From assembly GCF_003951285.1 (NCBI RefSeq), contig NZ_RXFQ01000023.1:40005-104004 (forward strand): 64,000 nt of DNA, given 5' to 3'. Positions 1 through 9,320 of this stretch are shown here, piece after piece. This DNA comes from Variovorax beijingensis. GTDB lineage: Bacteria > Pseudomonadota > Gammaproteobacteria > Burkholderiales > Burkholderiaceae_C. How positions within the stretch are numbered: the stretch's first letter is position 1; each line of letters opens with the position of its first letter. The position numbers and the translations under genes are program-made. The notes under the pieces were generated by a model. The model did no database searches. It was not told the origin of the DNA and worked only from the letters and a program-made list of their open reading frames with translations.

Positions 1-771
1 GATGTCGGCCGCATTGCCGAGCAGCGCGATCGACACGGCTTCCTTCGCGTCGCAGTGCTGCTTGATGAGCTCGAGCGCGTGGTCGATGTCGCGCGCCTGC
101 TTGTCGACGTAGCGCGTGCGCAGGCGGAAGTCGATGCTGGTCTGCTGGCACTCGATGTTGAGCGACACCGCGCCCGCGAGCGTGGCCGCGAGCGGCTGCG
201 CACCACCCATGCCGCCCAGGCCGGCCGTCAAGATCCACTTGCCCGCGAGGCTGTTGCCGTAGTGCTGGCGGCCGGCTTCGACGAAGGTCTCGAAGGTGCC
301 TTGCACGATGCCCTGGCTGCCGATGTAGATCCAGCTGCCGGCCGTCATCTGGCCGTACATGAAGAGGCCCTGGCGGTCGAGCTCGTTGAAGTGCTCCCAG
401 TTGGCCCATTTCGGCACGAGATTCGAATTGGCGAGCAGCACGCGCGGTGCGTTCTCATGCGTCTTGAACACGCCGACCGGCTTGCCCGATTGAATGAGCA
501 AGGTTTCGTCGTCGTTGAGTTCCTTCAGCGACGCGAGGATCTGGTCGTAGCAGGCCCAGTTGCGCGCGGCGCGGCCGATGCCGCCGTACACCACGAGGTC
601 CTGCGGGCGCTCGGCCACCTCGGCGTCGAGGTTGTTCTGCAGCATGCGGTAAGGCGCCTCGGTGAGCCAGCTCTTGCAGTTGAGCGTGCTGCCGCGCGGG
701 GCGCGGATCACGCGCGTGGGGTCGTGGCGCGGGTCGGTGTTTTGCAGCGGGAGCTTTTCGGGTGCGTTCAT
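1..771 (-). CDS. hutU: Urocanate hydratase, N-terminal part (cut by window edge)
   Basis: Urocanase catalyses the second step of histidine degradation, hydrating urocanate to 4-imidazolone-5-propionate in the cytoplasm with tightly bound NAD+. The first 257 residues are present; the family is usually about 555 to 570 residues, so the C-terminal half, including the active-site cysteine region, lies outside the window. The N-terminus starts MNAPEKLPLQNTDPR and continues with the family-typical stretches VYGGIGRAARNW (residues 61-72), MYGQMTAGSWIYIGSQGI (138-155) and the glycine-rich NAD segment TAGLGGMGGAQPL (182-194). The ATG follows the hutH stop by 24 bases, so the two genes are co-transcribed at the end of the hut operon. 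Identification is very secure. Confidence 0.95.
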   Translation of the reverse strand, partial: MNAPEKLPLQNTDPRHDPTRVIRAPRGSTLNCKSWLTEAPYRMLQNNLDAEVAERPQDLVVYGGIGRAARNWACYDQILASLKELNDDETLLIQSGKPVGVFKTHENAPRVLLANSNLVPKWANWEHFNELDRQGLFMYGQMTAGSWIYIGSQGIVQGTFETFVEAGRQHYGNSLAGKWILTAGLGGMGGAQPLAATLAGAVSLNIECQQTSIDFRLRTRYVDKQARDIDHALELIKQHCDAKEAVSIALLGNAADI

Positions 772-795
772 GGCGAGGTTCTCCTTGATCGGTGT

Positions 796-2352
796 TCAGG
801 CGTGGCTGGGCAGGATGTTCAAGAGCGCGGCCGGCAGTTCGGCCTTCAGCGCCCACTGGCGCATGGCTTCGATGTCGGGCGCGAGGTAGCGGTCGCGCTC
901 GAGGAAGGCGACTTTCCGGCGGATGGCGGCGAACTCGGCTTCGACCAGCGGGGAGCTCTTGAGTCCACGTTTCAATTCGATGCCTTGCGCCGCCGCCATC
1001 GCCTCGATGCCGACGACGACCGCCGTGTTGTTGACCATGTCGCCGAGCCGGCGCGCCGCGAAGGTGGCCATCGACACATGGTCCTCCTGGTTGGCCGAGG
1101 TCGGCAGGCTGTCGACACTCGCGGGATGCGCGAGCGACTTGTTCTCCGACGCGAGGGCCGCGGCCGTGACCTGCGCGATCATGAAGCCGGAATTCAGGCC
1201 GCCATCGCGCACCAGGAACGGCGGCAGGCCCGAGAGACCGGTGTCGAGCAGCAGCGCGATGCGGCGCTCGGCAATCGCGCCCACTTCGCTCACGGCCAGC
1301 GCGATGATGTCGGCCGCGAAGGCCACCGGCTCGGCGTGGAAGTTGCCGCCCGAGATCACTTCGCCGGTGTCGGTGAACACCAGCGGGTTGTCCGATGCGG
1401 CATTGGCCTCGATCACCAGCACGCGCGCGGCATGTGCGAGGTTGTCGAGGCAGGCGCCCATCACCTGCGGGATGCAGCGCACCGAATACGGGTCCTGCAC
1501 GCGGCCGCAGTCGGCATGCGACGGCACGATCTCGCTGCCTTCGAGCAGCGTGCGCACGGCGCCCGCCACCGCCATCTGCCCCGGCTGGCCGCGCGCGGCA
1601 TGGATGCGTGCGTCGAAAGGCTTGATCGAACCCTGGATGGCTTCGAGCGAGAGCGCGCCCGACATCAGGGCCGAAGCGAACACGTCCTCGGCGCCGAACA
1701 GGCCGGCGAGCGCGAGCGCGGTCGACACCTGCGTGCCGTTGAGCAGCGCCAGGCCTTCCTTGGGGCCGAGCACGAAGGGCGCGAGGCCGACGAGGCGCAT
1801 GGCCTCGGCGCCGCTGACCACGGCGCCCTCGGCCGTGGTGGCCTCGCCCTCGCCGATCAGCACGCAGGCCATGTGTGCGAGCGGCGCGAGGTCGCCCGAG
1901 GCGCCGACCGAACCCTTGCACGGAATGCGCGGCATGACGCCCGCATTGAACAAAGCCAGCAGGGCATCGGCCAGCGCGGGCCGCACGCCCGAATGGCCGC
2001 GCGCCAGGCTCACGGCCTTGGTCGCGAGCACCATGCGCACCACCGGCGCGGCCAGCGGCTCGCCCGTGCCCACGCTGTGCGAGAGCACGAGGTTGCGCTG
2101 CAGCTCGGCCAGGTGGTCGTTGCCGATGCGCGTGCTCGCGAGCTTGCCGAAGCCGGTGTTGATGCCGTAGACCACCTGGTCGTTCTCGACGATGTGGCGC
2201 ACCGCCGCTTCGGCGCGCGCCATGCCCTCCTGCACCGAAGGATCGAGCGCCAACTGCACGCCGCCGGCCTGGATGCGGCGCAGCATCGCGAGGTCCACCT
2301 TGCCGGGCGTGAGGGTCAGGGTTGGGGTGGCGGTGTGTTTGCTTGTTGGCAT
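796..2352 (-). CDS. hutH: Histidine ammonia-lyase
   Basis: Histidase removes ammonia from L-histidine to give urocanate, the entry step of the Hut pathway. The 518-residue product has the expected length (about 500-515). The Ala-Ser-Gly triad that cyclises to the MIO electrophile is at residues 151-153 within GSVGASGDLAPLAH, and the YGINTGFG motif, which contributes an active-site Tyr, is at 62-69. The reading frame stays open further upstream, but the ATG giving MPTSKHTATP is chosen because upstream residues overlap hutC and lack similarity to the family. A HutC-like palindrome lies 8-17 bases upstream of this ATG, where bound repressor would cover the ribosome-binding region or a local promoter. 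It sits between hutC and hutU on the same strand. Confidence 0.96.
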   Translation of the reverse strand: MPTSKHTATPTLTLTPGKVDLAMLRRIQAGGVQLALDPSVQEGMARAEAAVRHIVENDQVVYGINTGFGKLASTRIGNDHLAELQRNLVLSHSVGTGEPLAAPVVRMVLATKAVSLARGHSGVRPALADALLALFNAGVMPRIPCKGSVGASGDLAPLAHMACVLIGEGEATTAEGAVVSGAEAMRLVGLAPFVLGPKEGLALLNGTQVSTALALAGLFGAEDVFASALMSGALSLEAIQGSIKPFDARIHAARGQPGQMAVAGAVRTLLEGSEIVPSHADCGRVQDPYSVRCIPQVMGACLDNLAHAARVLVIEANAASDNPLVFTDTGEVISGGNFHAEPVAFAADIIALAVSEVGAIAERRIALLLDTGLSGLPPFLVRDGGLNSGFMIAQVTAAALASENKSLAHPASVDSLPTSANQEDHVSMATFAARRLGDMVNNTAVVVGIEAMAAAQGIELKRGLKSSPLVEAEFAAIRRKVAFLERDRYLAPDIEAMRQWALKAELPAALLNILPSHA

Positions 2353-2359
2353 GTGAACC

Positions 2360-2369
2360 TGTCTATACA
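2360..2369. promoter_or_regulatory. Putative HutC operator in the hutC-hutH gap
   Basis: TGTCTATACA (TGTATAGACA on the coding strand) lies in the 58-base gap between hutC and hutH. The same ten bases recur at 5943-5952, and a perfect TGTATATACA version lies at 5877-5886. Palindromes of this type suit a GntR/HutC-family dimer; assignment to the adjacent HutC is inference from position and repetition. Confidence 0.6.
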
Positions 2370-2410
2370 AGTGGTTGCGAGAGAAAACCTTCGGTTTCCG
2401 TGACAAAAAA

Positions 2411-3148
2411 TCAGCCGAAGGACGGGTTGCCGTCGGCCTTGAAGCGGCTGCCCAGGCTGTAGCGCGACGCCGGATGCAGGCAGCGCACCCAGGTGACCGG
2501 CGTGTTGCGCGTCCAGGTTCGGCGCGTGAGCAGCAGGCAGGGATCGGTGGGCTCCATCGCGAGCCGGCCCGCCTGCTCGGCGGTGGGCAGCACGGCGTCG
2601 ACCACATGCTCGATCTGGTCGAAGGGCACGTGGCGCACCAGGTACTCGCTGGGCGGCACGGCGGCGAAGTCCTGCTCGAGGAAATCGGGCACGACCAGCG
2701 GATTGACGTAGCGCTCCTCCAGCTGCACCGGCGTGTCGTTCTCCAGGTGCAGGCAGACGCTGTGGAACACCGAGGTGCCCGCGCGCATGTCGAGCCAGGC
2801 AGCCACGTCGGGCGAGGCGGCCAGGCGTTCCACCGCGAGCATCTCGCAGCGGTAGTCGTGCCCGCGCTGGCGGATCTCGCTCGCGATGTTGGCGATCTGC
2901 AGCAGCGTGGACTGCGGCTTGTTCTCGGCCACGAAGCTGCCGACGCCGGCCACGCGCACGATGCGGCCCTGCTCCATCAGCTCGCGCAGCGCGCGGTTCA
3001 CCGTCATGCGCGAGATGCCGAACTGCGCGACCAGCTCGCTCTCGGACGGCAGGCGGTGGCCGGCCGGCCAGGAGCCGTCCTGGATCTTGCGGGAGATGTG
3101 ATCCTTGACTTGCGCATAGAGCGCGAGGGACGGCAGGTCGCGTTTCAT
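2411..3148 (-). CDS. hutC: GntR/HutC-family transcriptional repressor of histidine utilisation
   Basis: A 245-residue regulator with an N-terminal GntR winged helix (about residues 5-75, including GHRLPSESELVAQFGISRMT) followed by a UTRA ligand-binding domain (about 95-240). HutC proteins repress hut genes and are released by urocanate. The gene begins 19 bases after the ABC ATPase stop and ends 58 bases before hutH, so it sits inside the operon it should control; three matching palindromes (2360-2369, 5877-5886, 5943-5952) are the likely operators, giving autoregulation. The start ATG yields MKRDLPSLALYAQVKDHI, the normal beginning for this family. Function is known for the family and supported here by neighbours. 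Confidence 0.93.
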   Translation of the reverse strand: MKRDLPSLALYAQVKDHISRKIQDGSWPAGHRLPSESELVAQFGISRMTVNRALRELMEQGRIVRVAGVGSFVAENKPQSTLLQIANIASEIRQRGHDYRCEMLAVERLAASPDVAAWLDMRAGTSVFHSVCLHLENDTPVQLEERYVNPLVVPDFLEQDFAAVPPSEYLVRHVPFDQIEHVVDAVLPTAEQAGRLAMEPTDPCLLLTRRTWTRNTPVTWVRCLHPASRYSLGSRFKADGNPSFG

Positions 3149-3167
3149 GTCGGGCGTGGGGCTCGTG

Positions 3168-3956
3168 TCAGTGCTCGGCCGCGGCCATCGACTCGGCGCG
3201 GATCTCCTCGGTCAGCCGCGCCTTGATTTCCATGAACTCCGGCGAGGTCTTGATGGTGTAGCTGCGCGGATGCGGAAAGTCGACCGCGATCTCGGTCTTG
3301 ATGCGGCCCGGCCGCGCGCTGAACACCGCCACGCGGTTGGCCATGAAGATCGCCTCGTCGATGTCGTGGGTGACGAACAGCACCGTCTTGCGCGCCGACT
3401 CCCAGATGCCGAGCAGCAGTTCCTGCATCAGCACGCGGGTCTGGTTGTCGAGCGCGCCGAAGGGCTCGTCCAGCAGCAGCATCTTGGGGTCGTTGGCGAG
3501 CGCGCGCGCAATCGCGGTGCGCTGCTGCATGCCGCCCGAGAGCTGCTTCGGAAAGTGGTGCTCGAAGCCGCGCAGCCCCACCTTGGCAATGAAGAACTCG
3601 CTGCGCTCCTTCTGGTCGGCCTCGCTCATGCCGCGCTCGCGCAGGCCGAAGCGGATGTTCTGCGCCACCGTGAGCCACGGAAAGAGCGTGTAGCTCTGGA
3701 ACACCACGCCGCGGTCCGCACCCGGGCCTTCGATGCGCTCGCCGTCGAGCAGCACCTGGCCGGTGGTCGGGAAGTCCAGCCCCGCGACGATGCGCAGCAG
3801 CGTCGACTTGCCGCAGCCCGAGGGACCGAGGATGGTGACGAAGTCGTTCTCGCGCACCTCGAAGTCGATCGGCAGCAGCGCCTGCGTGCGCTGCCCCTTG
3901 GTGCCGGTGAAGACGCGCGAGACGCCCTGGATGGAAAGCTGGTTGTTGGTCGTCAT
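3168..3956 (-). CDS. NitT/TauT-type ABC transporter ATP-binding protein
   Basis: A 262-residue ABC ATPase energising an importer at the inner membrane. Walker A is GPSGCGKST (residues 44-52), the signature LSGGMQQR (139-146) and Walker B LLLDEP (160-165); the sequence resembles SsuB/TauB/NrtD proteins. The reading frame continues open far upstream, but the chosen ATG overlaps the permease stop as TGATG and gives a normal N-terminus (MTTNNQLSIQGVSRVF). It is the third gene of the hut transcript, after the binding protein and permease and immediately before hutC. Its location in the Hut operon suggests uptake of histidine, urocanate or a related imidazole, although the NitT/TauT family covers many substrates. 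Family is certain, substrate is inferred. Confidence 0.92.
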   Translation of the reverse strand: MTTNNQLSIQGVSRVFTGTKGQRTQALLPIDFEVRENDFVTILGPSGCGKSTLLRIVAGLDFPTTGQVLLDGERIEGPGADRGVVFQSYTLFPWLTVAQNIRFGLRERGMSEADQKERSEFFIAKVGLRGFEHHFPKQLSGGMQQRTAIARALANDPKMLLLDEPFGALDNQTRVLMQELLLGIWESARKTVLFVTHDIDEAIFMANRVAVFSARPGRIKTEIAVDFPHPRSYTIKTSPEFMEIKARLTEEIRAESMAAAEH

Positions 3957-4834
3957 CACAGTGCCGCCCATGCAAAGAGACGGCGGTTGAGCGCCTTGAA
4001 AGCGAAGTCGGACACCAGCCCGATGACGCCGATCACGATGATCCCGAAGATGATCTGCCCGGTGTTGAGCAAGGCCTGGCTGTCGGTGATCATGTGGCCG
4101 ATGCCCGACGAGGAGCCGATGAGTTCCGCCACGATCACGTAGGTCCAGGCCCAGCCGAGCACCAGGCGCAGCGTCTCGGCAATGCCGGGCGCGGCACCCG
4201 GGATGAGCACGCGCGCCACGATGCCGCGGCTCTTCGCGCCCAGCGTGTAGGCGGCCTCGACGAGGTCGCGCCGCGCGCCGCCCACGGTCACGGCCACCAT
4301 CAGCACGATCTGGAAGAACGAGCCGATGAAGATCACCAGCAGCTTCTGCATCTCGCCCAGGCCCGCCCACAGGATGAGCAGCGGAATGAAGGCCGACGCC
4401 GGCAGGTAGCGGCAGAACGAGACGAAAGGCTCGAAGAAGGCCTCCACGGCCTTCCAGGTGCCCATGGCAATGCCCAGCGGCACCGCCAGCACGGAGGCCA
4501 GCAGGAAGCCGCCGAACACGCGCCACACGGTCATGCCCACGTCGCCGAGGAAGCCGAACTCGGCGAACAGCATCCAGCCTTCCTTCAGCATGGTCACCGG
4601 GCTGGCCAGGAAGGTCGGCGGCACGAAGCCGCCGAGCGTGGCAACGGACCACACGAGCACGAAGGCCACGAAGAAGCCGAGGCCGAGCAGCACGCGGGCG
4701 CGCCCGCTGATGGGCTCGAGCGGCGCGAGCGAACGGCGCCGCGCGGGTGCGGCGGCCTGGGCGGTTGCGGCCGATGCAGGCGCCGCCGCGCGCGGCGCCA
4801 CCTGCGGCAGGGCCTTACTTGACGAAGCTTGCAT
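3956..4834 (-). CDS. NitT/TauT-type ABC transporter permease
   Basis: A 292-residue membrane protein of the BPD_transp_1 superfamily. An Ala-rich cytoplasmic N-terminus of about 40 residues precedes a first membrane segment (VLLGLGFFVAFVLVWSVATL, about 49-68) and several more helices; the EAA-type loop contacting the ATPase is around EAAYTLGAKSRGIVARVLIPG (about 195-215). The ATG overlaps the last 20 bases of the binding-protein gene, and the stop overlaps the ATPase start by one base, so the three genes are translationally coupled. It should form the channel for the substrate delivered by the upstream binding protein. Transport of a Hut-pathway substrate is inferred from operon position. Confidence 0.92.
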   Translation of the reverse strand: MQASSSKALPQVAPRAAAPASAATAQAAAPARRRSLAPLEPISGRARVLLGLGFFVAFVLVWSVATLGGFVPPTFLASPVTMLKEGWMLFAEFGFLGDVGMTVWRVFGGFLLASVLAVPLGIAMGTWKAVEAFFEPFVSFCRYLPASAFIPLLILWAGLGEMQKLLVIFIGSFFQIVLMVAVTVGGARRDLVEAAYTLGAKSRGIVARVLIPGAAPGIAETLRLVLGWAWTYVIVAELIGSSSGIGHMITDSQALLNTGQIIFGIIVIGVIGLVSDFAFKALNRRLFAWAAL

Positions 4835-5783
4835 CGAACATGGCCGTGTAGTCTTCAGGCGCCTTGCGGATCACGCCGGCCTCCAGCAGGATGCCTGTGG
4901 CTTCCTTCATGAAGCTGGTGAGCTCGCCCGCGAAGAATTTCTGGTTGGCCGCCTTGTCCTGCCAGCGCAGGTAAGCCGACGACTTGGCGAACTGCTCGCC
5001 GGTCTGCTTGACGGCCGAGCCCATGAGCTCGTTGGCCTTGGCCGGGTCGGCCTTGATCATGTCGAGCGCCTCGAAGTACGACTTCGTGAGCGCCTGCGCG
5101 GCCTTGGCGTTGGCCTTGAGCCAGGTGGGCGCGCAGCCCACGGTGTCCATCACCATCGGGTAGTCGAGCGTGGTGGCCAGGATCTTGCCGGCGGTGGGAT
5201 TGGCGCGCACGGTCGAAAGATACGGCTCGTAGGTCATGGCGGCGTCGTTCTGGCCGGCCACGAAGGCTTGGGCCGCGGGCTGCGGCTCGAGCGAGACCAG
5301 CTTCACGTCCTTCAGCGTCATGCCGTTCTTGTTGAGCATCCAGGCCAGGCCGAAGTAGGGCGCGGTGCCCGGCGCGCTCACGCCGATGGTCTTGCCCTTG
5401 AGGTCGGCAAAGCTCTTCACGTCGTTGCGCACCGCGAGGCCGTCGGCGCCGTAGGACTTGTCCATCTGGAAGATCTGCACGATGGGCACGCCGTTGGCGT
5501 TCCAGGCCACATGCGTTTCCACCGTGGTGGCCGCGCACTGGATCGCGCCGGAGGCCAGCGCGAGGTGCCGGTCCTTCTGCGGAATCATCTTGAGCTCGAC
5601 GTCCAGCCCGTTCTTCTTGAAGATGCCGGCCTTGTCGGCCAGCGAGAGCGGCGCAAAGCCGGTCCAGCCCGACATGCCGAGCGCGACCTTGGTTTCCTGC
5701 GCGGCGGCCGTCTGGGCCATGCCTGCTGCACACGCACCTGCTGCCAGCAGCGAAGCGACTTTCACAACTACCGTCTTGACCAT
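4815..5783 (-). CDS. NitT/TauT-type ABC transporter substrate-binding protein
   Basis: A 322-residue periplasmic receptor with a Sec signal peptide (basic start, hydrophobic VVVKVASLLAAGACAAGMA, likely cleavage after AQTAAAQ around residue 29). The mature part is an SsuA/THI5-like (NMT1) fold: TKVALGMSGWTGFAPLSLADKAGIFKKNG is the usual first strand and helix. AGGAG lies just before the ATG. It is the first gene of the hut transcript. Two TGTATATACA-type palindromes, 94-103 and 160-169 bases upstream, tie its expression to HutC. Most NitT/TauT receptors bind sulfonates, nitrate or pyrimidine precursors; binding of histidine or urocanate here is an inference from context only. Confidence 0.9.
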   Translation of the reverse strand: MVKTVVVKVASLLAAGACAAGMAQTAAAQETKVALGMSGWTGFAPLSLADKAGIFKKNGLDVELKMIPQKDRHLALASGAIQCAATTVETHVAWNANGVPIVQIFQMDKSYGADGLAVRNDVKSFADLKGKTIGVSAPGTAPYFGLAWMLNKNGMTLKDVKLVSLEPQPAAQAFVAGQNDAAMTYEPYLSTVRANPTAGKILATTLDYPMVMDTVGCAPTWLKANAKAAQALTKSYFEALDMIKADPAKANELMGSAVKQTGEQFAKSSAYLRWQDKAANQKFFAGELTSFMKEATGILLEAGVIRKAPEDYTAMFDASFVK

Positions 5784-5876
5784 GGGTACTCCTGGTTCTG
5801 ATCTTTAAAAAAACGCAGCGATGCGCTCCCGACCACGGGCTGCGCGCGCCTCGCATTGTTGCCAAGCGCCCCAACT

Positions 5877-5886
5877 TGTATATACA
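5877..5886. promoter_or_regulatory. Putative HutC operator 1 upstream of the hut/ABC operon
   Basis: TGTATATACA is a perfect ten-base palindrome in the gap between the divergent hut operon and recQ, about 94 bases from the ABC receptor start. It matches the sites at 2360-2369 and 5943-5952 in nine of ten positions. The three copies within 3.6 kb, all next to hut genes and not elsewhere in the window that I noticed, support a HutC operator. Confidence 0.65.
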
Positions 5887-5942
5887 GGATAACCCGGAAG
5901 GACCGTTTCGGTGCATTCCTTCAGCAAAATGCACCAGATTGC

Positions 5943-5952
5943 TGTCTATACA
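5943..5952. promoter_or_regulatory. Putative HutC operator 2 upstream of the hut/ABC operon
   Basis: TGTCTATACA, identical to the site before hutH, centred 66 bases from operator 1. It falls inside the longest possible recQ reading frame, one reason for assigning recQ a later start. Paired sites about six helical turns apart would allow looping or cooperative binding; this is inference. Confidence 0.6.
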
Positions 5953-6072
5953 GGAAGGGCGGCGGGACGGGCTTCACGATTGCAAACCTCGTGCCACAGT
6001 CATATCGATGCCGCTGGGGGACAATCGACGTCTCCCCCTTCTTGCCATCCCCATCCTTCGCATCCGCTGCCT

Positions 6073-7974
<1,902 letters not shown>

Positions 7975-7991
7975 CTGGGCTCGCCCCCGCT

Positions 7992-9176
7992 TCAGGGCCG
8001 CAGCGCGACCGGCACGGGCCGCGTGAGCAGGTCGACGTACAGCTCGAAGAAGCGCGCGTTGTCGAACTTCTTCACCACCGTCATCTTCTGCAGCGCCGGG
8101 CCCGCGGGCTGCGAGGCATGGCCGACGGAGCGGCCGTTGTCGGCGGCGCCGGGCTTGGCGACCACGTCGACATAGCGCTCGACGGTTTCGGTGGCATAGG
8201 CCGGATCGATGAGATAGGCGAGCGTGAGCGTGTCCCAGATGTTCTGCGTGTAGGCCGGGTTGTTCTCGAAGCCGTTGGTGCCGCTGAAGCCGTAGCCGTT
8301 GAGCTGGCGGAACACCTCGGTCACGGCGGTGGGCTTGGCCGTGTGCGCGATGCGGTCGTAGATCGGCTTGGTCAGGAACACGGTGTCGGTCACGTCCAGC
8401 GGCACCACCACCTGCGGAATCGGCAGCCGCACCACGAACTGCGCGGCCTCGGGGTCGAACCACCAGTTGAACTCGGCGTACCTGGTGGTGTTGCCCGGCA
8501 CGTCGACCGCGCCGCCCATGTAGATGATCTTCTTGATCAGCGGCACGATCTCGGGGTTCTGCTTGACCGCCAGCGCGATGTTGGTGAGCGGGCCGATGGC
8601 CAGGATGGTGATCTCGTTGGGATTGGCCTTCACGGTGTCGACGATGAAGTCGACCGCGCTGGTGCGCTGGAGCAGCGTGTGGGTGGCGAAGCCGTCGGGC
8701 GAGGGCTTCAGGTCGGCATCGCTCTTGGGTTCGGGCGAACTCCACGCGCCCAGGTAGCCGTCGCCGCCGGAGCCGGCCGCCATCTCGGCCTCGATGGTCG
8801 CGTAGTCGTGGTTGAAGGCATAGTTCGCGCCCGCATAGATGCCGATGCGGTTGCCCACGCCCAGCCGCTCGACCGACTTCAGCGCGTCGGCCACGCCCTG
8901 CCTGAGCCACTGGTTGCCCGAGACCACGCTGATGCCCATGACCTGCACCTTGCCCTGGGCCTGCAGCTGCGCGGCCATCACGCCGAGCTGGCCGTCGTCG
9001 CTCATGGTGTTGTAGTCGCTGTCGATGATGATCTTCTGCGCCGGAGGCGGCGCAGCGCCGAAGCCCGGTGCAAGCCCGATGCCGTCATTGCCGCTGCTGC
9101 CCCCGCCGCAGGCCGAAAGCGCCGTGGCGAGCAGGGCCGCCGCCATCCACCTGCGTCGCTGAATCCGAATCGTCAT
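7992..9176 (-). CDS. Inosine-uridine nucleoside hydrolase-family lipoprotein
   Basis: A 394-residue nucleoside hydrolase (IUNH fold), expected to cleave the N-glycosidic bond of nucleosides. The N-terminus is a lipoprotein signal with lipobox LSAC (Cys23) followed by a Gly/Ser linker, so the enzyme should be membrane-anchored in the periplasm. The metal-binding motif, normally D-x-D-x3-DD, reads DSDYNTMSDDG (residues 52-62), with two extra residues before the paired Asp. Later family-typical stretches include ITILAIGPLTNIALA and MGGAVDVPGN. The chosen ATG is preceded by AAGGAG; the longer upstream frame runs through the operator repeats at 9220-9241. Those tandem palindromes suggest control by a LacI-type regulator. 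It ends 17 bases from the convergent recQ stop. Confidence 0.88.
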   Translation of the reverse strand: MTIRIQRRRWMAAALLATALSACGGGSSGNDGIGLAPGFGAAPPPAQKIIIDSDYNTMSDDGQLGVMAAQLQAQGKVQVMGISVVSGNQWLRQGVADALKSVERLGVGNRIGIYAGANYAFNHDYATIEAEMAAGSGGDGYLGAWSSPEPKSDADLKPSPDGFATHTLLQRTSAVDFIVDTVKANPNEITILAIGPLTNIALAVKQNPEIVPLIKKIIYMGGAVDVPGNTTRYAEFNWWFDPEAAQFVVRLPIPQVVVPLDVTDTVFLTKPIYDRIAHTAKPTAVTEVFRQLNGYGFSGTNGFENNPAYTQNIWDTLTLAYLIDPAYATETVERYVDVVAKPGAADNGRSVGHASQPAGPALQKMTVVKKFDNARFFELYVDLLTRPVPVALRP

Positions 9177-9219
9177 CCCGGCTCCTTTTCGAGTGGTCTT
9201 GCCATGTAGAACTAAATGC

Positions 9220-9241
9220 CAAACGTTTGCGCAAACGTTTG
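9220..9241. promoter_or_regulatory. Tandem LacI-type operators before the nucleoside hydrolase gene
   Basis: Two perfect copies of the palindrome CAAACGTTTG (9220-9229 and 9232-9241) spaced 12 bases apart, 44-65 bases upstream of the nucleoside hydrolase ATG. A CG-centred palindrome is typical of LacI/PurR-family operators. GCAAACGTTTGC here differs at one position from GCAAACGATTGC in the operators next to the LacI gene at 47991-49022. Confidence 0.65.
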
Positions 9242-9320
9242 CTTGAACTCTAAAGCGCATGCCACGGATGTGGCAAAGCGCAAGGTTTCAAGGGGTAACC
9301 GAGCCCGGTGTCGACGCGGT

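Noticed and set aside
55..2403. 782-residue plus-strand reading frame opposite hutU/hutH
   Set aside because: It is the antisense shadow of two recognised genes; its Arg/His/Ala-rich composition matches no family.
5911..6072. ATG 54 codons upstream of the recQ start
   Set aside because: The added residues are low-complexity, unlike other RecQ N-termini, and the segment contains a HutC-like palindrome.
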